Assembly: GCA_044868295.1 (NCBI GenBank)
Contig: JBIOWF010000363.1
Span: 1-47,693 of the forward strand
DNA: 47,693 bases
Origin: JBIOWF01 sp044868295
GTDB taxonomy: Bacteria > Actinomycetota > Actinomycetes > Streptosporangiales > Streptosporangiaceae
Direction of reading: 5' to 3'
Under the pieces are notes generated by a model. The model ran no database searches. It was not told where the DNA came from and saw only the letters and a program-made list of their open reading frames with translations. This document shows positions 25,656 to 33,579 of this stretch, one piece after another; the first letter of the stretch is position 1; every line of letters begins with the position of its first letter. Both the position numbers and the translations under genes were made by a program.

Positions 25656-26402
25656 TTGTGTACGGTGGTCGTCAGCGTGGACCCGGAAGCCCCGTCTCCG
25701 GTGTTGCTGGCAGGGGTCCGTGACGAGTTCGTGGCGCGGCCGTGGATGTCCCCGGCGGCGCACTGGGCGGACTATCCCGACCTGATAGGCGGCCGGGACC
25801 TGAAGGCCGGCGGAACCTGGCTGGCCGCCGACCCGGCGTCGAGAAGAGTCGCCGCGATCCTCAACGGCCGGGGTGTCGCCGCGCCGGAGGAGATCCGCCG
25901 TTCGCGAGGCGATCTGCCGCTCCGCGCCGCCGTCGCGGGCGAGCTGCCGCCCGCCGACCTCACCCGGTACGACCCCTTCCATCTCCTGATCGCCGGGCTG
26001 GACGGCGTCCGGCTGTGGAGCTGGGACGGGGAACGGCTGTCGGAGGACAAGCTGCCCAACGGCGTTCACATGGTGGTCAACAGCGGCTGGGAGCAGGGCG
26101 AGGAGGATCCGCGGGTCGCGTGGTTCCGGCCCAGGTTCGCCGACGCCGTACGGCCGGGACGGCCCCGTGGGGGCGGCTCGCCCGCCCGGTTCTGGGGAGA
26201 TTGGCTGGAGCTGGCGTCCGGGGCGGGGCTTGCGCTCGACGATCCCAGAGCCATGATCTTCCGGAAGGACCTCGGGGACGGGCGTATCTACGCGAGCCTC
26301 TCGGTCACCCTCATCGCCCTGAGCGACGAGGGCATCCGTTACGACTTCTGCCCGCTCCCGGAGGATCCGTCGTCGTGGCACGTCGTGGACCATCCCGCGT
26401 GA
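25656..26402 (+). CDS. NRDE (TANGO2-like) family protein
   Basis: 248-residue protein of the NRDE/TANGO2 family, whose members are predicted N-terminal nucleophile hydrolases. With the TTG start the protein begins Met-Cys-Thr, exposing Cys2 after Met removal. The family NRDE block reads GVRDEFVARPW (Asn replaced by Val), and NGVHMVVNSGWEQ is the conserved GxxxxSN.. region. Open sequence continues upstream to 25353, overlapping the SCO1664-type gene, but the ribosome site at 25642 and the Cys2 requirement argue for the short form. It lies 83 bases after SCO1664 and 34 bases before mshC. Confidence 0.82.
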   Translation: MCTVVVSVDPEAPSPVLLAGVRDEFVARPWMSPAAHWADYPDLIGGRDLKAGGTWLAADPASRRVAAILNGRGVAAPEEIRRSRGDLPLRAAVAGELPPADLTRYDPFHLLIAGLDGVRLWSWDGERLSEDKLPNGVHMVVNSGWEQGEEDPRVAWFRPRFADAVRPGRPRGGGSPARFWGDWLELASGAGLALDDPRAMIFRKDLGDGRIYASLSVTLIALSDEGIRYDFCPLPEDPSSWHVVDHPA

Positions 26403-26436
26403 TCGGACATCTCGGGCGCGCGGATAGGCTCTGAGC

Positions 26437-27648
26437 ATGCGATCGTGGCCTTCTCCGAACGTCCCCAGGCTGCCCGGTTCCGGACTTCCCCTGCGTCTGT
26501 ACGACACGGCCGCCCGGGAGGTCCGCAGGACTCAGCCTCGTGGTGAGGCCCGGATGTACGTCTGCGGCATCACGCCGTACGACGCCACGCATCTCGGGCA
26601 CGCCAACACCTACCTCAGCTTCGACCTGGCCAACCGAGTCTGGCGGGACGCGGGCCACGACGTTCACTACACGCAGAACACGACCGACGTGGACGACCCG
26701 CTGCTGGAGCGTGCCGAGCAGACCGGTGTCGACTGGCGCGAGCTCGCCGCGGACCAGATCGAGCTCTACCGCACCGACATGGCGGCGCTGCGCATCCTGC
26801 CGCCCCGGGAGTTCGTCGGCGTCACCGAGGTCATCGACCAGATCGCGGACCTGATCGGCCGCCTGACCGAGCGGGGCGCCACCTACCGGGTCGACGACGA
26901 CGTGTACTTCTCGGTGTCGGCCGCGCCCAAGTTCGGCGCGGTCTCCGGCTACTCGGAAGAGGAGATGCTTCGGCTCTTCGCGGAGCGCGGCGGCGATCCG
27001 GGGCGGGAGGGGAAGCGTCACCCGCTCGACTGGCTGCTCTGGCGGGCCGAGCGCCCCGGCGAGCCCTCGTGGCCGTCGGCGGCCGGCCCCGGCCGCCCCG
27101 GCTGGCACGTCGAATGTACGGCCATCGCCCTGCGCAACCTCGGCAGCGGCTTCGACGTGTCGGGCGGCGGCTCCGACCTGATCTTCCCCCACCACGAGAT
27201 GGGCGCGTGCGAGGGGCACGTGGCCACCGGCGAGTGGCCGTTCGCGCGGGCATACGTGCATGCGGGGATGGTCGGCCTCGACGGGGAGAAGATGTCGAAG
27301 TCGAAGGGCAACCTCGCCTTCGTGTCCGTCCTGCGGCGGACGGCCGATCCCATGGCCGTCCGGCTCGCGCTCCTGGCCCACCACTACCGGAGCGACTGGG
27401 AGTGGACGGCCGGCCAGCTCACGGCCGCGCAGGAGCGCCTGGCCCGCTGGCGGGCGGCGGTCGCCCGCCCGGCCGGCCCCGACGGGCGGGCCGTGCTGGA
27501 CCGGGTGCGGGAGCGGATGGCCGACGACCTGGACGCGCCCGCGGCGCTCGCCGCGATCGACGAGTGGGCCGCCGCCGAGGGCACCGATCCCGCCGCCCCG
27601 GCCCTGGTCCGGGACATCGCCGACGCCCTCCTCGGCGTCGAGCTTTAG
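26437..27648 (+). CDS. mshC: mycothiol ligase MshC (Cys:GlcN-Ins ligase)
   Basis: 403-residue ATP-dependent ligase joining cysteine to glucosaminyl-inositol in mycothiol synthesis. It is a cysteinyl-tRNA synthetase relative: the HIGH-type motif HLGHANT (residues 52-58) follows zinc ligand Cys43 in YVCGITPYDATHLG, further zinc ligands are in WHVECTAIA and FPHHEMGACE, and the KMSKS loop is intact (GEKMSKSKGNL). The length fits MshC (about 410) rather than CysS (about 460). Its TAG stop at 27646-27648 coincides with the left end of the repeat element, so the natural stop may be contributed by that insertion. Confidence 0.95.
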   Translation: MRSWPSPNVPRLPGSGLPLRLYDTAAREVRRTQPRGEARMYVCGITPYDATHLGHANTYLSFDLANRVWRDAGHDVHYTQNTTDVDDPLLERAEQTGVDWRELAADQIELYRTDMAALRILPPREFVGVTEVIDQIADLIGRLTERGATYRVDDDVYFSVSAAPKFGAVSGYSEEEMLRLFAERGGDPGREGKRHPLDWLLWRAERPGEPSWPSAAGPGRPGWHVECTAIALRNLGSGFDVSGGGSDLIFPHHEMGACEGHVATGEWPFARAYVHAGMVGLDGEKMSKSKGNLAFVSVLRRTADPMAVRLALLAHHYRSDWEWTAGQLTAAQERLARWRAAVARPAGPDGRAVLDRVRERMADDLDAPAALAAIDEWAAAEGTDPAAPALVRDIADALLGVEL

Positions 27649-27810
27649 GTCGTGTTTCTAAATCAAGCCCTGCTGCGCGACGCCCAGATCGGCGCCTCGC
27701 CGCGTTGTCGTCGTCGCCCGTAGAACACCGCTACGGGCTCCTCCTCCGCCTCGCGATCCACCAATCTGGATCGCCGCTCGCGACGGGCAGCATTTAGAAA
27801 CCCTCCCTAG
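27646..27810. repeat. structured MITE-like repeat, middle copy
   Basis: 165 bases between convergent mshC and a GNAT gene. The two ends share inverted GTTTCTAAAT (27654-27663 against 27793-27802) within YAGG-starting termini. Just inside lie a GATCC/GGATC hairpin and a GGCGCC-centred stretch. The centre folds as GCCCGTAG/CTACGGGC. Read on the minus strand it matches the copy at 42814-43027 nearly base for base at both ends. There is no coding capacity for a transposase. Confidence 0.82.
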
Positions 27811-27814
27811 GGCG

Positions 27815-28915
27815 TCAGTCGTCGGCCGCCCCGGTGGCGGCCGAGGCGCGGCGCCCGCCGAGCCACTTGGCGGCGCGGTCGGCGGCCTTGTAGAGGACCG
27901 GGGTGCCAAGGACGAGGTTGGCGGCGCGGCGCCGGGGCTCGTAGGCCAGCCAGTGCCCCGCCGCGCTCAGGGAGGGCCGCGCCACCCGGCCCTCCGCGAC
28001 CGTCAGCTCGCCGTTCTTCAGGCTGTCCTTGTACCCCTTCTCGCCCCGGCCCAGGTCCATCAACGTCACCCCCGCGGCCGCCGACGCGCGGCAGAGGTGG
28101 AGCCGGTGGATCAGGCCGGGGGAGAATCGGGCGAAGGCCGGGTCGTAGACCGGGAACCAGCCGATCAGCGTCGTCTCGGTCCGCACTCCGAAGTTGCCGG
28201 CGATCAGGTCCTCGCCCGCGTAGAGGAGCCCGAGCGTGCCGGCGAACGTGCCGGTGCCGACCTGATGGAGGCGCTCGACGAGCCGCACGATCCACGGCTC
28301 GGCGAACCGGTCCGGCCGCCCCGTGCGCTGGTATTGCGCGGACTTCCAGCGCAGCAGCGTGCGCAGGGCGCCCTCGTCGGGCGAGTCGAAGTCGAAGCGG
28401 ACCTCGCCGACCTCCCGGCCGAGCCGGCGCTCCTTCTTCAGCGTCGACTTGTAGATCTTGTTGGAGCGTTCGGCGAGGTCCTTGGCGTACGCGTCGTAGC
28501 CGTCGCTGAGATCGATGACCGGCGACGGGTGGAGCGCCTTGTGGTGAGCCGCGAACATCGGCTGGCCGGGATCGAGGTGGTCGAACACCCAGACTTTGAG
28601 GTCGCAGGCCCGCAGCAGCGCCCGGGCGTCCAGTTCAAGGCCGGGCGCGTAGACCATGCCCTGCAGGTCGGACAGGCCGGCTCCGATCGGCTTGCCGATG
28701 CCCCTGGCGTGCCGCTCGAAGGGGAAGAACGCCGTGATGTCCGGCCCGTCCCGGACCACGGCGACGAACGCGTCGTCCCGGACCTCGCCGACGGCGAGGC
28801 TGTATTCGGGCGACAGGAACGGGTTGGGGCGGGTCCCGTGGGCCCGCTGCAGCTCACGCCAGCGCTCCAGCTCGGCCGGGCCGAGGTCGCCCGGACGGAC
28901 CACGTCGATGATCAT
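27815..28915 (-). CDS. GNAT/FemAB-like acyltransferase (BcsL/CelD type), copy 2
   Basis: 366-residue protein of the double-GNAT class (Acetyltransf_6, same clan as FemAB aminoacyltransferases). The N-terminal half has FLSPEYSLAVGEVRDDAFVAV and FFPFERH. The C-terminal half carries the GNAT core LIAGNFGVRTETTLIGWFPVYDP and SPGLIHRLHLC, then DLGRGEKGYKDSLKNGELTVAEG. This last block is typical of proteins linked to exopolysaccharide and exosortase loci. It is about half identical to the preceding gene and coupled to it by an ATGA overlap. Transfer of an acyl or aminoacyl group to an amino sugar is inferred; nothing shows the donor. Confidence 0.82.
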   Translation of the reverse strand: MIIDVVRPGDLGPAELERWRELQRAHGTRPNPFLSPEYSLAVGEVRDDAFVAVVRDGPDITAFFPFERHARGIGKPIGAGLSDLQGMVYAPGLELDARALLRACDLKVWVFDHLDPGQPMFAAHHKALHPSPVIDLSDGYDAYAKDLAERSNKIYKSTLKKERRLGREVGEVRFDFDSPDEGALRTLLRWKSAQYQRTGRPDRFAEPWIVRLVERLHQVGTGTFAGTLGLLYAGEDLIAGNFGVRTETTLIGWFPVYDPAFARFSPGLIHRLHLCRASAAAGVTLMDLGRGEKGYKDSLKNGELTVAEGRVARPSLSAAGHWLAYEPRRRAANLVLGTPVLYKAADRAAKWLGGRRASAATGAADD

Positions 28916-29982
28916 CGCTGGCTCCTCAGGCGGCCGTAGGTCTTCAGGACCCGGTCGGCCATGCCGTACAGGCGGGGGCTGTCGAGGACGAACTGGCGCG
29001 CGCGGCGGGCGGGGGCGCTCCGGAGCCAGTGGACCGCGGCGCCCGCCGAGGGGCGGTGGGCGACGCCTTCGGAGAGCGGCAGCGTGCCGTTGCAGATGGT
29101 CTGCTTGTAGTCCCCGGCGGTGCCGGTGTCGATGTGCCGGACGCCCCTGGCGGCCGCGGCCTCGACCAGGCGCAGGTGGTGGATCAGGCCGGGGGAGTAG
29201 TTGCCGAAGCCGGGGTCGTAGGCGGGGAACCAGCCCGCCATCACGTCATCGCTCACCAGGCCGAAGTGCGCGGCGACCGGACGGCCGTCGACGGAGAGCA
29301 CGGACACCGGAGCGTGGAAGTCGTCGGTGCGCAGGTCACGCAGGCGCTCGACCAGCTCGGCCACCCAGCCCTCGGCGGTGCGGTCGGCGCGGCCGATCCG
29401 CCGGTACTGGTCCGACTTCCACTTCAGCAGCAGCGCGAACTGGCCGGGGTCCCGCGAGTCGTATTCGTAGGTGACGTTCCCCACATCGCGACCTAATTTG
29501 CGCTCTTTGTACTGAATTGTCTTGAATGACTTGGGTGATGACTCGCGAAAGAATTTGACATAGGCGTCATATCCGGATTCGAGGTCGAGCAGCATCGCCT
29601 GCTTGTTCCCCGCCTCGGCGAACCACGGCTGGCCGCCCACCAGATACTCGAATTCGAACGCGTCGATGCCACAGCCTTTCAGCAGTTCACGACGGTCGAA
29701 CATGACGCCGGGGGAGTGCACCACGCCCTGGGCGAGGCTGATCCAGGCCGCGATCGGCCGCCCCGTCCGGAATCCGGCCGACTCGAAAGGGAGGAAGCCG
29801 ACCACGTCGTTTCCGTCTGAAATGACCGCCACGCGTGCGTCGTCGCGGACCTCTCCGACCTCTATGGCGAACTCCGGCGCGAGCCAGGGGCTGGCGAGGT
29901 GCCGTTGGGCTTGTCGCATGGCCCGCCAGGTCGCTCGCTCGTGGGGGCCCAAATCGCGTGGGCGTATTACGTCGATCTTCAT
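28912..29982 (-). CDS. GNAT/FemAB-like acyltransferase (BcsL/CelD type), copy 1
   Basis: 356-residue paralogue of the next gene. Matching blocks are DVIRPRDLGPHERATWRAM (against DVVRPGDLGPAELERWREL), WLAPEFAIEVGEVRDDARV, LLLKWKSDQYRRIGR, VAAHFGLVSDDVMAGWFPAYDP and DTGTAGDYKQTICNGTLPLSEG. The two arose by tandem duplication and have diverged, suggesting two acceptors or a heterodimer. Part of the middle (29480-29600) is clearly less GC-rich than the surroundings. The start at 29982 faces the P450 across a 131-base divergent gap. Confidence 0.82.
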   Translation of the reverse strand: MKIDVIRPRDLGPHERATWRAMRQAQRHLASPWLAPEFAIEVGEVRDDARVAVISDGNDVVGFLPFESAGFRTGRPIAAWISLAQGVVHSPGVMFDRRELLKGCGIDAFEFEYLVGGQPWFAEAGNKQAMLLDLESGYDAYVKFFRESSPKSFKTIQYKERKLGRDVGNVTYEYDSRDPGQFALLLKWKSDQYRRIGRADRTAEGWVAELVERLRDLRTDDFHAPVSVLSVDGRPVAAHFGLVSDDVMAGWFPAYDPGFGNYSPGLIHHLRLVEAAAARGVRHIDTGTAGDYKQTICNGTLPLSEGVAHRPSAGAAVHWLRSAPARRARQFVLDSPRLYGMADRVLKTYGRLRSQR

Positions 29983-30113
29983 TTAGGCGGGATCCGGTGT
30001 TCGTCGGGGACTGGACCGCGCCATACTAATCAAGTTGCGATCCTTGGCCGTCTCTCGAGGCGGCCACCATCGTGATACTAGACAGGAATGCCCCTCAACG
30101 AAGGTGCTTCGAG
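29983..30113. promoter_or_regulatory. divergent promoter gap between GNAT operon and P450
   Basis: 131 bases separate the two transcription units. TA-rich stretches that could be -10 elements occur at CATACTAAT (30021-30029) and GATACTAG (30074-30081). No convincing -35 partner or operator was found. Confidence 0.3.
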
Positions 30114-31376
30114 ATGACGGCCGCGCCCACAGATCACTCCATAGACGACATCGACCTCGGAAGCCTCGGCTTCTGGGCGCGTCCCCATGAGGAGCGGCTC
30201 GCGGCCTTCGCCCGGTTGCGCCAGATCGAGAAACCGATGTACTTCGGCGAGCCCCGGGTGCCCGGCCTGCGTTCGGGCAAGGGCTTCTACGCGCTGGTGC
30301 GGCACAAGGAGGTGACCGAGGCGCTGCGCAACCCGGGAGTGTTCAGCAGCTACCCCTCGGTCTCCATCCCGCCGCCGCCGCGCTGGGCCAAGTACATCTT
30401 CGGCAACTCCATGGTCAACCTCGACGACCCCCAGCACGGCCGCCTGCGGCGGATCATCGCGCGGGCGTTCACGCCGAGGATGCTGGGCAAGATGGAGGAG
30501 GACGTCACCGCGTCCGCCAACCGGATCATCGACCGCGTGCTGGAGCACGGTCCCGGCGGCGACTTCATCTCCATGGTGGCCAACCCGCTGGCCGCGGGCG
30601 TGATCTGCGACATGGTCGGCGTCCCCCAGGAGCACCGCAAGATCGTCATCGACCGCGTGCACACCTGGGCCGACTACACGGGCGTGCGGCCCGGCTTCCT
30701 GTCCTCGGTCAAGCTCGGCGTGAAGAACACCCGCGGCATGCTCGGCCTGCGCTCGATGTTCGTCGAGCTCGGCAAGGAGCGGCGCAAGAACCCCACGGAC
30801 GACCTGATCTCCTCGCTGGTCAACGCCAACATCGACGGCGAGCGGCTGACCAACATCGAGCTCGGCGCGTTCTGCACCCTGCTGGTCACGGCCGGGATCA
30901 ACACCGCCAGCAACGGCATGGCCCACGGCCTGCGGCTGCTCACCGAGCTGCCCGAGCAGCGCGAGCTGCTGCTGTCCGACTACCAGCGGCACATGCCCGG
31001 CGCGATCGAGGAGATCATCCGATACGTCACGCCCGGCATGCGCACCGGCCGCACCATCACCACCGAGCACGAGGTCGGCGGGCAGACGTTCCTGCCCGGT
31101 GACAAGGTCGTGCTCTACTTCCTGTCCGCGAACCGGGACGAGACCGTGTTCGCCGACGCGGACACCTTCGACATCACCCGCGACCCGAACCCGCACGTCG
31201 GCTTCGGCGCCCCCGGGATCCACTTCTGCCTCGGCGCGAACCTGGTACGCAAGGAGATGACCGTCATCTTCCGCGAGCTGTTCACCCGGCTGCCGCAGAT
31301 TCGCGCGGTGGGCACCCCCCGGCAGCTCCGGTCGAACTTCGAGAACGGGCTGACCGAGCTGCGGTTCGAGTTCTGA
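30114..31376 (+). CDS. cytochrome P450
   Basis: 420-residue soluble heme monooxygenase from ATG 30114 (an ATG-less longer frame to 30072 is less likely). The heme-binding loop is VGFGAPGIHFCLGANL with Cys372, ExxR is EEIIR (Glu300, Arg303), and helix I reads LLVTAGINTASNGM. The heme loop and the N after helix I resemble the CYP124/125/142 group that hydroxylates lipids. The acid of the usual acid-alcohol pair (AGxET or AGxDT) is replaced by Asn263, with Thr264 kept. The stop overlaps the aminotransferase start (TGATG), so the two are translated together. The substrate is unknown; no ferredoxin gene is adjacent. Confidence 0.9.
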   Translation: MTAAPTDHSIDDIDLGSLGFWARPHEERLAAFARLRQIEKPMYFGEPRVPGLRSGKGFYALVRHKEVTEALRNPGVFSSYPSVSIPPPPRWAKYIFGNSMVNLDDPQHGRLRRIIARAFTPRMLGKMEEDVTASANRIIDRVLEHGPGGDFISMVANPLAAGVICDMVGVPQEHRKIVIDRVHTWADYTGVRPGFLSSVKLGVKNTRGMLGLRSMFVELGKERRKNPTDDLISSLVNANIDGERLTNIELGAFCTLLVTAGINTASNGMAHGLRLLTELPEQRELLLSDYQRHMPGAIEEIIRYVTPGMRTGRTITTEHEVGGQTFLPGDKVVLYFLSANRDETVFADADTFDITRDPNPHVGFGAPGIHFCLGANLVRKEMTVIFRELFTRLPQIRAVGTPRQLRSNFENGLTELRFEF

Positions 31377-32542
31377 TGCCCGTCGTGGAGAACGCGCGCC
31401 ACACGGCGCTCGAACGGGCGCTCACCGAGGAGATCGGCCGTCCCGGCGTCTACGTGCCCTCCGCCCGGTTCGGCCTCTACCTCGCCCTCCTCCTGCTCGT
31501 ACGGCCAGGCGGTCGGGTCCTCGTCTCGCCCGTCAACACCGGGCTGGTGCCCTTCGCCATCATGGCCGCCGGGCTGCGCCCGGTGATGGCGCCCGCGTCG
31601 CCCAGGGACGGCAACATCGACGTCGGGGAGGTGCGCTGGGCCGGGATCGACGCCGTCGTGACGACGAACCACCTCGGCGTGCCCGACCGGGTGGCCGAGC
31701 TGCGCAAGCACTGCGACGAAGCGGGGATCCCGCTGATCGAGGACTGCGCGCACGCCCTGCAGACGACCCCCTCGGGGAGAAGGCTGGGCACGTTCGGCGA
31801 CGCGGGCGTCCACACGCTCTCCAAGCACGCGGCCGGGCACGCGGGCGGATTCGTCACGGCCCCCGACCTCGACGCCGTACGGCAGGCCCGGGACGAGCGC
31901 CTCCAGCCCGGACGGTTCGGGCGGGACGTCATGAACGTTCTGCACGCAGTCTCGGTCAACGCCCGGCGCAGGCCCGCCCTGGCGAAGGTGATGCTGTCCG
32001 CCATGCGCGCGCTCGGGCACTCCGGCGGGGCCGCCTACGACCCCGAGCCCTACCGGGCGAAGGTGCGCGCGGCTCTCGACTCAGGGGGAGACCTCGCCGC
32101 GTTCCACGGGCTCATGGGCGTGGCCCAGCCCGACTTCGACCGCGTCCAGGGCCCCCTGCACCTGCGCTATCTACGCCGCCGGCTCGACGTGGTCCGGGCC
32201 CAGCGAGCCGAGCGGCTGGCCGGGGTGGCCCGGCTCGCCGCCCTGCCGCAGGCGGCGCCGGGCGCCCGCGATCACGCCGACCAGCCGCTGATCCGCGTGC
32301 CGCTCCTGGTCGAGGACCGGGACCGCGTCGTCGAGGAGCTCGGCCGGCACGGCCTGGTCACCCACTATCTCTACCTGCCGCCGCTCGGGGACCTGCTCGG
32401 GCCGGAGCTGGTCGATCAGGACGGCGACGCCGACGCGGCCCGCTGGTGGGCCGACCACGTGCTGCCGGTCGACCCGATGCGGGCGGGCCTGGCTGTACGG
32501 CTGCTGGAGAGAATCGGGCCACGGCCCGCTCAGCGGCCGTAG
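31376..32542 (+). CDS. DegT/DnrJ/EryC1/StrS-family aminotransferase
   Basis: 388-residue PLP enzyme of the sugar aminotransferase family. The PLP-phosphate and ring contacts are recognisable in LIEDCAHALQT (residues 120-130) and the Schiff-base Lys150 in HTLSKHAAGHAGG. Members normally transaminate nucleotide-linked keto-sugars, giving amino sugars. Two features are less usual: the N-terminal substrate region is short, and the GNIDVGEVRWAGIDAVVTTNHLG block departs from the standard VDID.. form, so a non-sugar substrate is possible. It overlaps the P450 stop by one base. It converges on a GT2 gene across a 60-base-period repeat. Confidence 0.85.
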   Translation: MPVVENARHTALERALTEEIGRPGVYVPSARFGLYLALLLLVRPGGRVLVSPVNTGLVPFAIMAAGLRPVMAPASPRDGNIDVGEVRWAGIDAVVTTNHLGVPDRVAELRKHCDEAGIPLIEDCAHALQTTPSGRRLGTFGDAGVHTLSKHAAGHAGGFVTAPDLDAVRQARDERLQPGRFGRDVMNVLHAVSVNARRRPALAKVMLSAMRALGHSGGAAYDPEPYRAKVRAALDSGGDLAAFHGLMGVAQPDFDRVQGPLHLRYLRRRLDVVRAQRAERLAGVARLAALPQAAPGARDHADQPLIRVPLLVEDRDRVVEELGRHGLVTHYLYLPPLGDLLGPELVDQDGDADAARWWADHVLPVDPMRAGLAVRLLERIGPRPAQRP

Positions 32543-32662
32543 ACGGGCTCGAAACGCCGCCCCCGGGGGCACGAAGCTCCCCGGTCCGGCCAGAAGCCGT
32601 AGACCGGCTCGAAGGGCAGCGCCCGGGGCCCTGAGAGCCCCGGGTCCGGCTAGAAGCCGTAG
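32536..32662. repeat. 60-base-period tandem repeat between aminotransferase and GT2
   Basis: GCCGTAG recurs at 32536, 32596 and 32656. GGTCCGGCCAGAAGCCGTAG at 32583-32602 and the one-mismatch copy at 32643-32662 are exactly 60 bases apart. The last copy contains the GT2 stop codon and C-terminus, so the array looks like duplicated GT2 3' ends. Confidence 0.75.
32622..32644. terminator. terminator hairpin between convergent genes
   Basis: CCCGGGGC (32622-32629) pairs with GCCCCGGG (32637-32644) around a 7-base loop. It lies within the tandem-repeat region between two converging genes and could serve both. Confidence 0.65.
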
Positions 32663-33579
32663 CCGAAGGCCTGAAGGCGTTTCTGGACGAACTCGGGCGT
32701 CAGCAGCCGGGCGGCCATCACGGTCACGACGTACGTGCGGGGCTCCAACGGGCTGGCCCTGAAGGTCTTCCACGCCCAGCGGAAGGCGCTCTTCCGGTTC
32801 CGCAGCGCGGCCTGCGCGAACGCGATCTGCCCCGAGATCCGGGCGTATCCCCGGGGCACCTTCTCGTACTCGGGGAACTGACCGAGCAGCCATTCCAGCG
32901 CCTCGGAGATCATCTCCCAGCGCTTGGTGAAGTAGGAGTTGGGGTTGACCCGGATCAGGACGTGGACGTCCGCCACGCTCAGCACCGGGCTGTGCCGGGC
33001 CAGGCGGAGCAGCATCTCGTAGTCCTCGCCGTAGCCGCCGGGGATGTCCTCGGCGAACATCCCGATGCCCTCGTCGAGCAGGGCGCTCCTTCGCACCATC
33101 AGCGTGACGCTGTTGGCCACGGCGTGCCGCCTGCGGAGCAGGTCGTCGAGGCTGAGGTGGGGCTCGGGGTGGAACTGCTCGACCGTCCAGTCGGAGTCCT
33201 CGCGGAAGACCCGCTGGCCGCAGAAGACCGCGGCGGACGCGGGCGACGCCTGGAGCGCGGCCACCTGGGCGCTGATCTTGCCGGGCAGGTAGAGGTCGTC
33301 GTCGTCGCAGAACGCCACCAGGTCGGTGTCCGCCGCCACGATGCCCGCGTTCCGCGAGCCGGGCAGGCCCGACGTGCGCGTGTTCTTGACCACGCGCACG
33401 CGCCGCCCCGGCCGCTCCTCGACCCAGCTCTCGTCCGGCTCGGACTTGTCGTACGAGATGATGACCGTGATGTCGCCCGGATAGTCCTGATCGAGGAAGC
33501 TGTCGACGGCTTCCCGCAGGTAGGCGTCACGCTGGCCCATGGTCGAGACGACGATGGAGACCGGGGGGTGTTCGCTCAT
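32650..33579 (-). CDS. family 2 glycosyltransferase
   Basis: 309-residue GT-A enzyme. VSIVVSTMGQRDAYLREAV opens the fold, LPGSRNAGI is the donor-side helix, and the metal-binding acidic run is CDDDD (92-95). The C-terminal half ends in helices without clear membrane segments. Its ATG overlaps the deacetylase stop (ATGA), and it is the last gene of a five-gene operon. The 3' end is duplicated downstream in a 60-base-period repeat. There the codon matching the TAG stop is TGG, so without the stop the protein would extend by about 39 residues in frame. Confidence 0.88.
   Translation of the reverse strand: MSEHPPVSIVVSTMGQRDAYLREAVDSFLDQDYPGDITVIISYDKSEPDESWVEERPGRRVRVVKNTRTSGLPGSRNAGIVAADTDLVAFCDDDDLYLPGKISAQVAALQASPASAAVFCGQRVFREDSDWTVEQFHPEPHLSLDDLLRRRHAVANSVTLMVRRSALLDEGIGMFAEDIPGGYGEDYEMLLRLARHSPVLSVADVHVLIRVNPNSYFTKRWEMISEALEWLLGQFPEYEKVPRGYARISGQIAFAQAALRNRKSAFRWAWKTFRASPLEPRTYVVTVMAARLLTPEFVQKRLQAFGYGF

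Noticed and set aside
27646..27909. Minus-strand coding frame through the middle repeat copy
   Set aside because: It has no ribosome site and reads through the repeat in antisense to the GNAT gene; the apparent similarity to a frame in the other copy simply reflects the shared repeat.
32536..32662. CRISPR-like array
   Set aside because: Period 60 with about two units, and the repeat derives from a coding 3' end. No cas genes and no palindromic repeat-spacer pattern exist anywhere in the window.
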